Origin: Parapristionchus giblindavisi
Taxonomy: Eukaryota > Nematoda > Chromadorea > Rhabditida > Diplogasteridae
Direction of reading: 5' to 3'
Length of the DNA: 64,000 nucleotides
NCBI GenBank assembly: GCA_943737045.1
Contig: CALSFV010000079.1
Span: 186,001 to 250,000, forward strand
The notes under the pieces were generated by a model. That model searched no databases. It was not told the origin of the DNA and was given only the letters and a program-made list of their open reading frames with translations. Position numbers and translations under genes: made by a program. Of this stretch, positions 28,201 to 35,303 are shown piece by piece. Positions within the stretch are counted from its first letter, which is position 1. Each line of letters begins with the position of its first letter.

Positions 28201-31039
28201 AAATTTGTTCCAAGATGATGGTTTAATTGATTTGTGCTCCGAATCATGATTTTTTCATTAAAATTGAATAATATGAGAATTGCAGCTGAGGGTTGTATTG
28301 AAGCGTGTCGGACGGAGTACAACTACGAGTGCGTCAAGTCAGCTTGTATTTGCAAGCAGGGCTTCACTGAGAGATTAATCGGCGGTATCTCGCAGTGCTC
28401 TGGTGATTATTTTCTCAATTTTTGTTACTAAGCGATCATGAAATGAAAAAGTTTATGAATTAATCTTTGTAAACTGCCCTTTCATTTCTCGTGAATTTTA
28501 ATAATTCCGATAGAATGCTTTGGTTTACTCACCGCATTGGCAATACTCTCTCGTAGAGAAAGAAAGCGAGAGAGTATGACCAGAGCGAAGAGTAAACGCT
28601 TTCACTGAAGATAGAGAATGCGACAACGGCGAGCCGCTACCACCTGCGCTCCAAAAGGACAATAAGAACCTTCTCATTGATTGCACCAACAATCGCATCC
28701 AAGCCAAGACTGGATACAAGCTGATCAGACACAATGTTACCGGAGAAGTGATCGACGTTGTTGGTCAGTTGAACACGCTTATTATTTATTTATTTGTTTG
28801 TTTATTTAATTATTGTTGTGAGGAAGGGCACTCACACACACACAGAACAGAGGCGTGACCCAAAGTGCAGACCTGTGAAGTGTTATAGATAACACTTTTG
28901 AACTATTTTAACACCCAAAAAGAGTTAAATATAACCCTCACAGGTTTTTTTGCCCTGTGTGTATTATAACGGGGCAGAAAAGGACACATGTTCCGCGTTA
29001 TTCTGTTAAGTGTGTTTTGTTACACTTTTATTATGCAAATCTGCATATTCGCCTTGTTCTCGTTGCGCTCTCGGACGTAGATAAAATTGATAAATAATAA
29101 ACGCAAATGTGTTTAAGATATCGATGAATGCTTGGAGCCAGGACGATGCTGCGATGCTGGAGCGAATTGTACTGGAACTGCATGTATTAAGGTAACTGTC
29201 ATCATACCAATATAAGTTACGGAGCCGGCCAATCAACTTTTTCATCCAATGCACTCTTTTGGCAATGCACCTAGAATATGATGCCATGAAACGGCTCCAA
29301 AGATGAGATTCGATAAGCTACATCGTAATCTATTAATCGCCAATCTGCTGAAAAGGTTGTTGAAATGAAAAAATAGAAAAAAAATATTGCAGTGTGTGAA
29401 CTCACCAGGATCGTACTCGTGCATTTCTGAGGCTGTTGTCTGTAGTGAGAACAGCATTGACCGTCAGACGTGCTTGTGCAAAGGTACAGTGATTTCCCTA
29501 TCATAGATTCGGACAGAGAAAAAAGTGTACTCCACAACGCACAAGACACTTCTCTGTTTTCAAAATAACTGGAAAAAGTGTTAAAGGCACACCCCAAGTT
29601 AATTTTATTCTCCGCATTGATAATACTCTCTCGCAGACAAAGAAAGCGAGAGAGTGAGGTCAGAGCGGAGAGTTTCAAATTAGCTTGGGGTGTCCCCTTT
29701 AAATATAACACTTCGTGCTATGGAGTACTCCTTTTCCCCGTGTGTAGTAAATTGGATGACTATTATTATCTATTTCTATTTCAATTAGTATCTCGATAGG
29801 ATGTTTAATGACTTTTTGAATCCCCTCTCTTGTCTCAGCTCAACAATGTCCACGCACGACTGCTTGGTACTACGGTTGCAGTGGCCAGACCGACTTTACT
29901 GGACTGGACACTGAGAAGCGAGTCTGCTCGAGAATTCTCGAGGCTACAAACGAATACCGGACGTTCGAGAGTACAAAGGTATGCCCACAGAAAGAAAACC
30001 CTTTTCTTTAAGGGAATTATTCCCTAGAAAAGTCTCTACGGAAGTCTTCCCTTATAGAAAAGGGAATTCGTCCCCTACGAGGGAATAATTCGATTACCCA
30101 TGAGGGAAGAATTCCGTAGAGAGACTGTGTACGTCCTCTGTATGTATTTCCTTTAAAAATTTTCTAATGCTATTTATTACTCCTTTTCTCTTACTTCGAT
30201 TGCCCTGTGCTGCGCATGTCATAAATAATAATAACAACAGCAAATTATGAATGTTGCAGGCGCTATTCGAGTTCGCTTCTAAACAAAAGTGCGATTGTTG
30301 TTTCCTCGAGAAACAACCTGAAGACTTCACGATGAACGTACTCTTCAACTACTACGGACCGTGCTTGAGTCAGTCCCCTCGTTCACGAATATTGTACAAA
30401 ATCTGAAGAAAATAGCTACCACTTGCCACATCTGCCTACTCTGTAATATTGACTGTTGCAGAGAAGGATCGACTATCTGAACTTGTGTGCCCCGAGGGAT
30501 CTACGCCTGGAACGGATGGCGCCCTTTCGGCCGTGTGCTCGATTCGCGCCCAACCTGGCAGCTCGCCAAAGTGAGTCATGTTTCTGGTACACTGACGGCA
30601 AACTCTCTTATATTTGGGCTAGAAAAAGTCCGGGAAATCATATTCGGGCTAGAAAAAGTCCGGGAAATCATATTTGGGCTCGAAAAAGTCCGGGAAATTC
30701 GGGAAATTTCGGGAAAGGTCGGGAAATTTTTCACACCCCTGGGATCCATACATCCAACGTGTCTTTTTGAAAGAGTTTGGAGTAACCACAACCTATCTCT
30801 AAGAGGGTAAAATATGATGAAATTGGGTGTGATCACTCACTCCTTCGGGAGAATTTTCACACAATATTTCCCTAACCCAGATGCGAATATTTTTTAAAGT
30901 TAACATTTTCTTCAGAATCGCTGTGGGTCTGTCGATCACTGGCAACATGCCTGCTAATCCGGAGATGTGCTCAATCATCGAGGGCAAAACCGTGCTTGGT
31001 ATCGACCCAACGGGCACTCTCAGATATTTCAATAACTAA
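4239..31039 (+). CDS. Giant multi-EGF extracellular protein (5' partial)
   Basis: I can join 89 exons with compatible GT/AG sites and phases into one uninterrupted frame of about 2,929 residues ending TAA at 31,037-31,039. The product is a chain of EGF and calcium-binding EGF modules, with at least 25 D-x-(N/D)-E-C openings (mostly DINEC), together with GSYxCxC and CxxGYxGxG signatures. The last twelve exons lose the regular EGF pattern and form a cysteine-containing C-terminal region with no transmembrane segment or GPI-like tail. Many module exons are phase 1-1, as usual for EGF genes. The architecture resembles fibrillin-like or MUP-4/MUA-3-like matrix and attachment proteins of nematodes, but orthology cannot be assigned by eye. 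The first exon found is a Thr/Pro linker, so the start codon and signal peptide lie upstream and are not identified. Confidence 0.9.
4314..4402. repeat. Truncated family A MITE in EGF intron 1
   Basis: The left arm, CAAGGCATACCCCAAGCTAA, and the central loop are intact, but only the start of the right arm remains. Confidence 0.6.
5012..5128. repeat. Family B-related hairpin
   Basis: The near-perfect palindrome centres on CTCCGTCGTTACGGCGGAGG. Here the arms read GTGTTACATTTTCAAAACGTG rather than the usual GCAAATGTAACG, so this is a variant subfamily. It lies in EGF intron 4. Confidence 0.65.
5215..5443. repeat. Two partial family C MITEs
   Basis: Two successive right halves (5215-5300 and 5342-5443), each with TCTCGTTGTTAGAGAACAGA and GACCATTGAG or GGCCATTGAG, sit head-to-tail before exon 5. 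Confidence 0.6.
5870..5985. repeat. Family B hairpin with clear TTAA duplication
   Basis: TTAA precedes TGCATCGTTATATTTGCC and follows the inverted end CAAGTGTAACGATGC. This is the clearest target-site duplication of family B. It lies in EGF intron 6. Confidence 0.75.
7544..7662. repeat. Family A MITE, EGF intron 11
   Basis: Left end AAAGCACACCCCGAGATAAT, right end AGAGTGTGCCTTTAA, with the CTCTCGCAGACAAA core. Confidence 0.7.
8191..8320. repeat. Family A MITE, EGF intron 13
   Basis: CTTTAAATGCGTACCCCGAG on the left and GAGGGTGTTCTTTTCAA on the right, with diverged tips. The hairpin core is intact. Confidence 0.65.
9436..9650. repeat. Family C and A MITEs abutting, EGF intron 18
   Basis: Family C (9436-9551) is followed at TTTAAA directly by a shortened family A copy ending GCTTGGGGTGCCCTTTAA. 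Confidence 0.7.
10055..10318. repeat. Family C then B hairpins, EGF intron 20
   Basis: Family C (10,055-10,186) is followed about 20 bp later by family B (10,205-10,318), whose two arms pair almost perfectly around GACGGAGCCGCGGCGGAGG. Confidence 0.7.
10533..10664. repeat. Intact family C MITE, EGF intron 21
   Basis: TTAA, then AGGGAGCGTAACCTCACTCA, and the exact inverted end before the right TTAA. This is the best copy for defining family C termini. Confidence 0.8.
11478..11697. repeat. Family A remnant joined to family C
   Basis: The shortened A copy (11,478-11,570) has lost much of its right arm. C (11,568-11,697) follows at the shared CCTTTAAGGG. Confidence 0.65.
12690..12842 (+). repeat. 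Dispersed repeat with GGTCCGAAGAAGAGATTAGG
   Basis: About 150 bp in EGF intron 30 matches 62,425-62,585 in the same orientation. Its 3' end, TGTGCCTTGAATAACGGG, also appears alone near 7,345. The shared ends suggest a short retroposed (SINE-like) element. Confidence 0.6.
13440..13612. repeat. GCCCATATACGGGCAAAT repeat element
   Basis: This cluster of short inverted motifs (GCCCATATACGGGC, TTTGCCC, GGGCAAAT) in EGF intron 33 recurs at 23,285-23,465 in intron 66. It is probably a small palindromic transposon. Confidence 0.55.
13725..14140. repeat. Tandem array of (C+A) composite MITEs
   Basis: A C element followed by an A element, about 205 bp together, occurs twice in direct tandem (about 13,725-13,932 and 13,933-14,140). 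Both A parts share GGCAGCAGTCTCTCGTAGAC, so the composite itself was duplicated. Confidence 0.75.
14634..14756. repeat. Family A MITE, EGF intron 35
   Basis: Left AAAGACAGGCCCTAAACTAA, right AAATTAGCTCTGGGTATCACT, around CTCTCGCAGACAGAG. Confidence 0.65.
15287..15372 (-). repeat. Dispersed repeat, inverted copy of the ShKT intron repeat
   Basis: The reverse complement contains ATTTATGTGTCCCTAATG, as at about 1,180-1,330, 48,365-48,480 and 54,640-54,770 in the ShKT introns. Confidence 0.55.
17522..17641. repeat. Family C MITE, EGF intron 46
   Basis: TTAAAGGGAGCGTAACCTCA on the left; the right end has decayed to GAGATGTTCCCTTCCCTTTAA. Confidence 0.7.
18360..18474. repeat. Family A MITE, EGF intron 49
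   Basis: Its right arm, CAGTATAAAATCAGTTCTGGG, is repeated in the chimeric fragment at 18,637-18,682. Confidence 0.6.
18599..18682 (+). repeat. Chimera of exon-50 5' edge and MITE tail
   Basis: The first 39 bp copy the acceptor and first codons of exon 50 (116 bp downstream), with the Cys codon TGC changed to TAC. At GAGAAC the sequence switches into the right half of a family A MITE ending TCTTTAAG. Confidence 0.65.
18872..18988. repeat. Family A MITE, EGF intron 50
   Basis: Arms ACACCCCAAGCTAGTTTG and AAATTAGCTTGGGGTGTGCC; nearly intact. Confidence 0.72.
19405..19512. repeat. Second copy of the GGCCGAAACACCATA repeat
   Basis: Same orientation as the copy at 2,170. It supplies the intron just before exon 52, whose acceptor lies at its edge. 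Confidence 0.5.
20227..20351. repeat. Family C MITE, EGF intron 54
   Basis: Reads CTTAAAGGGGCTGACACCTT at the left and ends AGAGGCCACTCTATCTTTAAA. Confidence 0.65.
20488..20604. repeat. Family A MITE, EGF intron 55
   Basis: Arms ACACCCCCAAGCTAATTTG and AAATTAGCTTGGGGAATGC. Confidence 0.7.
21306..21537. repeat. Family A and C MITEs sharing one TTTAAA, EGF intron 58
   Basis: A (21,306-21,420) ends GGGTGTGCCTTTAAAGGGAG, which is also the first bases of C (21,421-21,537). No spacer separates them. Confidence 0.78.
22175..22288. repeat. Family A MITE, EGF intron 61
   Basis: Starts AAAGCTAATTTGAAACTC (outer left tip lost) and ends AGCTTGGGTGTGCCTTTAA. Confidence 0.68.
22620..22736. repeat. Family C MITE, EGF intron 63
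   Basis: Left TTTAAAGGGAGCGTTACCTC and right GAGGTTTCGCTCCCTCTAAA, with an internal deletion in the left arm. Confidence 0.7.
23285..23465. repeat. Second GCCCATATACGGGC-type element
   Basis: It lies in EGF intron 66, with at least three TTTGCCCATAT.CGGG motifs in both orientations. Confidence 0.55.
26524..26612. repeat. Degraded family A MITE, EGF intron 77
   Basis: Keeps CTAATTTGAAACTCTCAGCG and GGGGAAATTAGCTTGGG; the outer tips are gone. Confidence 0.55.
27140..27330. repeat. Family D element, EGF intron 78
   Basis: Shares GAGAGAGTTTGAAGTAAGCTA with the copies at 3.2 and 30.7 kb. Confidence 0.5.
27433..27664. repeat. Family A and C MITEs abutting, EGF intron 79
   Basis: The A right arm GCTTGGGGTTTCGCTTTAAA runs directly into C, GGGAGCCCTACCTCTC. 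Confidence 0.72.
28500..28605. repeat. Family A MITE, EGF intron 82
   Basis: The core, CTCTCTCGTAGAGAAAGAAAGCGAGAGAG in outline, is intact. The right arm ends only a few bases before the acceptor of exon 83, which reads CACTGAAG. Confidence 0.6.
29581..29702. repeat. Intact family A MITE, EGF intron 85
   Basis: TTAA, AGGCACACCCCAAGTTAATT, and AGCTTGGGGTGTCCCCT before TTAA. This is the best copy for defining family A termini. Confidence 0.8.
30611..30730 (+). repeat. 30-bp tandem repeat
   Basis: Three 30-bp units starting at 30,611, 30,641 and 30,671 share GGGCTAGAAAAAGTCCGGGA and then decay into GGGAAATT repeats. The array sits inside a family D element in the last EGF intron. Confidence 0.85.
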
Positions 31040-31053
31040 GCAATTCTAAAGCG

Positions 31054-31059
31054 AATAAA
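31054..31059 (+). promoter_or_regulatory. Polyadenylation signal of the EGF gene
   Basis: AATAAA 15 bp after the stop codon, in the normal nematode position. Confidence 0.7.
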
Positions 31060-31489
31060 TGCATCTTTACCAATCATATTCGTTGTTTACAACAAAAACA
31101 ATATCATGTAATATACGATTTTACCGACATTTTGTTAACTCGTTGCGATATTCATTAAATATTTTTTGACAAAGATTGAAGCAAGAATTCATTCCTTGAA
31201 GGAAACATCGCACACTGCAAATGCTAACAAATTCTTCAACCGTCGGCAATACGAATCGCATGAACAATAGTCTTAGATTGTTCATCATAGTTGACGGTCA
31301 GATGGGGTAGAAACATCTAAATATCATAATAATATTTATACGTATTCATGAATAAACAATGAAACGTGTGGTAAACAAAAAGAAACGAAGTGAATCGATA
31401 AACGAAGATGATTATGCTAACGATAATGAATTGCTCACGGGTTTAAGAATGGACTGATCTTTGGGATAATAGAGACTAAATATAATTAT
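31060..31489. other. Intergenic, AT-rich, no gene seen
   Basis: It lies between the EGF gene's poly(A) signal and the retrotransposon fragment. No splice-compatible coding segment was found. Confidence 0.6.
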
Positions 31490-32406
31490 TTAGGGAAACT
31501 CTATTTGATTGCCAGGTTGTACCAAAAGTCTTGCCGCTCTAGGAAAGAAGCTGTAATGTCTATAATTAAATCTAGATCCTGGGTTGTTAAAGTTGAGCCT
31601 GTTTCGTGTGGTATAAGGGCGAAAATAGTGGGATTTTTTATTGGAGATTTTATATTTTCCTCTAAGTAGGTTCATGGCTGTCCTCAAATCTATGTGCTCT
31701 CTGCGCTTCTCTAAGGACTCTAGGCCCAACTGGGTGTTTCTCAGTGCGCTACAGGGCACAGTATCCCAAGTATGGCTGTAACAGCGCATAAAAAGCCTTC
31801 TTGTAAAATAATTCTGGACTCTTTCGATGACTATTTTATCGTGCTTTTTGAACGGATTAAATACTGTTGATGCGCTTTCAAGGATTGGTCTGATATATAT
31901 CGTATACGCCTTGAGGAGGACATCTGCATGTTTGGTCCTCAGTGCTCGTAGAATAATATGGCATGCTGTTTTACCTTTCAAAGCAATATTTTTACAGTGA
32001 TCAGTGAAGGTTAAAGATTTCTGAATAATGAAACCTAGGTCCCTGACCAGATCCTTTTGGGTCAAGTTTAGTGATCCGATTGTGTATGTCTTCCTAGTAT
32101 TGGCTCTACCAAGATGAAGTGAATTGCATTTATGAGCGGCTAGTGGGAGTTGCCAATCATCTGCCCATTTTGTGATCGCATCTATAGCAGACTGTAGGGG
32201 AGCGGATGAATTTTCATCCTCAATGGATTTGAAAATTCTGATATCATCCGCATACATCCTTGCAATGACACCATTATCATTTTGGACGAGGGATGGAATT
32301 TCTGAAGTATAAATCAGGAAAAGTAAAGGGCCTAATACTGAACCTTGGGGTACACCGCTAGTGACGGGCAGAGACTCTGACAGTTTATCATGTACTCTAA
32401 CCTCTC
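31490..32406 (-). pseudogene. 5'-truncated non-LTR retrotransposon reverse transcriptase
   Basis: On the minus strand the frame runs from about 32,406 (just after a TGA) to the stop at 31,490. It contains the reverse transcriptase motifs SGVPQGSVLGPLLFLIY (palm) and YADD (catalytic, beginning 32,257), followed by the WADDWQLPLAAHKC thumb region and a C-terminal tail like those of jockey/CR1-type elements. The fingers, the rest of the polymerase N-terminus, the endonuclease and ORF1 are absent, and the 5' break abuts a family D element. The surviving 300 codons have no internal stop, so the insertion may be fairly recent. It is a dead fragment. Confidence 0.85.
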
Positions 32407-32429
32407 ACCGGTATAAAAGAAATAAGCAT

Positions 32430-32612
32430 AGACTCACGGCAAATTTTCTTAGAGAAAGGTTGTCTAACTGTTATATAGTACTCTCTCGCTCGAGATGGGA
32501 GTAAGCTAACTAACAATAAATTATCTCACATTTGAGAGGACGTGTCTCTAACTGTCGCATCTTAGATAACCGATGGTTCAAATATGAGAGAATTTGCCGT
32601 CAGTGTAGGTAT
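32430..32612. repeat. Family D element with well-kept ends
   Basis: ACTCACGGCAAATTTTC at the left and GAGAATTTGCCGTCAGTGT at the right are inverted. It abuts the truncated retrotransposon. Confidence 0.6.
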
Positions 32613-32889
32613 TGTAATACTCGCTAATATTATTGCAAACCTGCTTGAATTGTTCTTGAAATGTCCTTATGAATAGCATGGAAGCGGTCATATTCAGTCC
32701 CGTGGTCATGTATCCAGAAGTATCGATCAACTCTTTCAACCACATTGGAGAGTTCAAACCGGAAAAAAATAACTTATTACGACGATATTCATATAATAAT
32801 TGAGAAATCTGATATGAGATGCGACAATGCTATACTGACAGAGGTGAGCATAACCGGCATGCTTCATGCTAATGTAATCATTGGGCAGT

Positions 32890-33005
32890 CCAAGCGACAC
32901 CCCCAAACTGATTTTACTCTCCGCATTCTTAATATTCTCTCGTAGACAGAGAAAGGGAGAGAGTGTGGCCAGAGCGGACAGTTTAAAAGTAGCCTGGGGT
33001 GGCCT
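32890..33005. repeat. Family A MITE abutting a large hairpin
   Basis: Left GACACCCCCAAACTGATTTT, right AGTAGCCTGGGGTGGCC. Its right-hand TTAA (33,006-33,009) is also the left target site of the element at 33,010. Confidence 0.7.
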
Positions 33006-33009
33006 TTAA

Positions 33010-34780
33010 GACACCGGCTCAGTAAGATTCGAGGGTTGAGCCAGTGACCCCGGACATCGACCTCACCGATTTGGCTCAAAAAGTTTTTGTGGATACCCCC
33101 ATGGGCCCCCATCACAAAATGGGTATTCATTTGGGCTGGTTCCTTGAAACACAGATGTGGCGGGTTTTCGAAATTTGAAAACTCGATTTTCACCGAAAAA
33201 AGAATGGAGCGAACTAGGACCAATGTTAGTGTCGATTAATTATAAGTATAAATAGACAACAAAAACTGGCTATACGACGGTCCGGAGATCCGATCGCAAA
33301 CTGATTTTTTACCTCCTTAAATCATTCTAAAATTAATTAAAATTTTAAAACAAAAAAGTGCAGTCCAATTTTTGTCTCATCTTATAGAGCAAAAAATTCC
33401 GCGTCGAATGAGCGACAAAATTGAAAAATCGAAAGATACCTATTTTGAGAAAAATGGACCTGAAGATGACCCGAAAATATTTTTGTTTTCGAAACCCCTC
33501 ATGTTTGTACTCATATTGGAGAGCTCGTCGAGTAGAACAACTTTCATGTTGAACGTTTTGTCTGAAACTCATGTACAAGAGAATTACATGAATTAAGATT
33601 TACTGGATCCTAATCGTTTAGATTGCTTGTATCTTGAGAACAAACGACTTTCATAGAATACGACCAACATGAGAAATGATGTACTCGACGAGTTCTTTAA
33701 AATGAGTATAAACATGGCAAGGTTTCGACAACTTTTTTTTCATGACCACTTTAGAGACCATGTTTTTCAGAATAAGGGCCGACAATTTTTTTTCGTGAAA
33801 CAACAAATTAAGTATGGATTTTTGAGTTCTACAATATAGGCGTAATCAATTTGTGCACAAAAAATATTTTACTTTCGTTTAACTCAAAATTGGGTGAACA
33901 ACCGTATGAATAAATAAAACTCATGTAATTCTCTTGTACACGAGTTTCAGACAAAACGTTCAACATGAATGTTGTTATACTCGACGAGCTCTTCAATATG
34001 AGTACAAACATGAGGGGTTTTGAAAACAAAAATATTTTCGGGTCATCTTCAGGTCCATTTTTCTCAAAATAGGTATCTTTCGATTTTTCAATTTTTTCGC
34101 ACATTCGACGCGGAATTTTTTTCTCTATAAGATGCTGCAAAAGTTGGACTGCACTTTTTTCTTTTAAAAAAATTTTATTTTCGTTTTACTCAAAATTAGC
34201 AGGTAAACGTGTGAAACTCTCTTGTACATGAGTTTCAGACATAACGTTCAACATGACAGTTGTTCTACTCGACGAGCTCTTCAATATGAGCACAAACATG
34301 AGGGGTTTCGAAAACAAAAATATTTTCCGGTCATCTTCAGGTCCATTTTTCTCAAAATAGGTATCTTTCGATTTTTCAATTTTTTCGCTCATTCGACGCG
34401 GAATTTTTTGCTCTATAAGATGAGATAAAAATTGGACTGCACTTTTTTGTTTTAAAATTTTAATTAATTTTAGAATGTTTTAAGGAGGTAAAAAAATCAG
34501 TTTGCGATCGGATCTCCGGACCGTCGTATAGCCAGTTTTTGTTGTCTATTTATACTTATAATTAATCGACACTAACATTGGTCCTAGGTCGCTCCATTTT
34601 TTTTCGGTGAAAATCGAGTTTTCAAATTTCGAAAACCCGCCACATCTGTGTTTCAAGGAACCAGCACAAATGAATACACATTTTGTGATGGGGACCCATG
34701 GGGGTATCCATAAAAATTTTTTGGGCCAAATCGGTGAGGTCGATGTCCGGCACTTCCTTGAATCTCACTGAGCCGGTGTC
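33010..34780. mobile_element. 1.8-kb TTAA-flanked giant hairpin transposon
   Basis: GACACCGGCTCAG at 33,010 is mirrored by CTGAGCCGGTGTC ending at 34,780, with TTAA on both sides. The terminal inverted repeats run for several hundred bases (about 33,010-33,600 against 34,160-34,780). The centre holds a further inverted or duplicated copy of the inner arm near 33,830-34,140, so it is close to one long palindrome. No transposase reading is apparent, so it is non-autonomous. The repeated short frames in it are read-through of the arms, not genes. Confidence 0.85.
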
Positions 34781-34946
34781 TTAAGACTAAGAGTGGAATA
34801 AAATGTGTACCGTAGATCTCGTTGAGCGCTCGGTAGCCTTTGCTACTGATGGTAAGGGCGGGGAATATACTCTGAATGAACAAAACGATGGCGACTCGGA
34901 GTTCACCCACGTTGTGTGTGCTGCTATGTATGGCTCCTGTAAATGT

Positions 34947-35190
34947 TAAAGGGAGCGTTACCTCACTCAATGGTCTCTTCATTGCGCACACTATTTCTCT
35001 GTTCTCTAACAACGAGAGAGCGTAGACCGATGAAGAGACCATTGAGTGAGGTTACGCTCCCTTTAAGCGTTTACTTAAAGGGGGAGTGACCTCTCAATGC
35101 CCTCTTCATTGCGCACTCTCTTTCTCTTTTCTCTAACAATGATAGATCATTGCGCGTCGAAGAGACCATTGAGTGAGCATTTGCGGAAAC
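34947..35190. repeat. Two family C MITEs in tandem
   Basis: An intact copy (34,947-35,068) is followed after a few bases by a second (35,072-35,190) whose right tip is lost at GAGTGAGC. Confidence 0.72.
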
Positions 35191-35303
35191 AGAGAGAAAT
35201 GGGCATGTTTTTTTGCACAGTGATTGTCTCAGTTATAACAATTTAAAACTCTCCGCTCTCGCTACACTCGCTCACTTTCTATCTTCGGTTAATGGTGCCC
35301 AAA

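Larger units (their letters stand above)
26929..31039 (+). other. EGF gene exons 78-89, C-terminal region
   Basis: Exons: 26929-27030, 27336-27425, 27767-27898, 28038-28116, 28286-28402, 28611-28763, 29118-29191, 29393-29483, 29839-29978, 30260-30368, 30462-30570, 30916-31039. Exon 78 has a DLDEC opening but is followed by non-EGF sequence (exons 79-80, with VDYID-like acidic segments and few cysteines). One more DIDEC module lies at 29,118. The final four exons contain paired cysteines (CDCC) and end in a compact stretch [19 protein letters not shown] do not recognise this C-terminal domain. It lacks a membrane anchor, consistent with a secreted protein. Confidence 0.82.

Noticed and set aside
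30611..30700. CRISPR-like array
   Set aside because: Contiguous 30-bp units without spacers, in a eukaryotic intron; a minisatellite.
32864..34428. Set of similar long frames on both strands (MSEKIEKSKDTYFEK-type)
   Set aside because: They are the arms of the 1.8-kb inverted repeat read on opposite strands; no independent coding signal.
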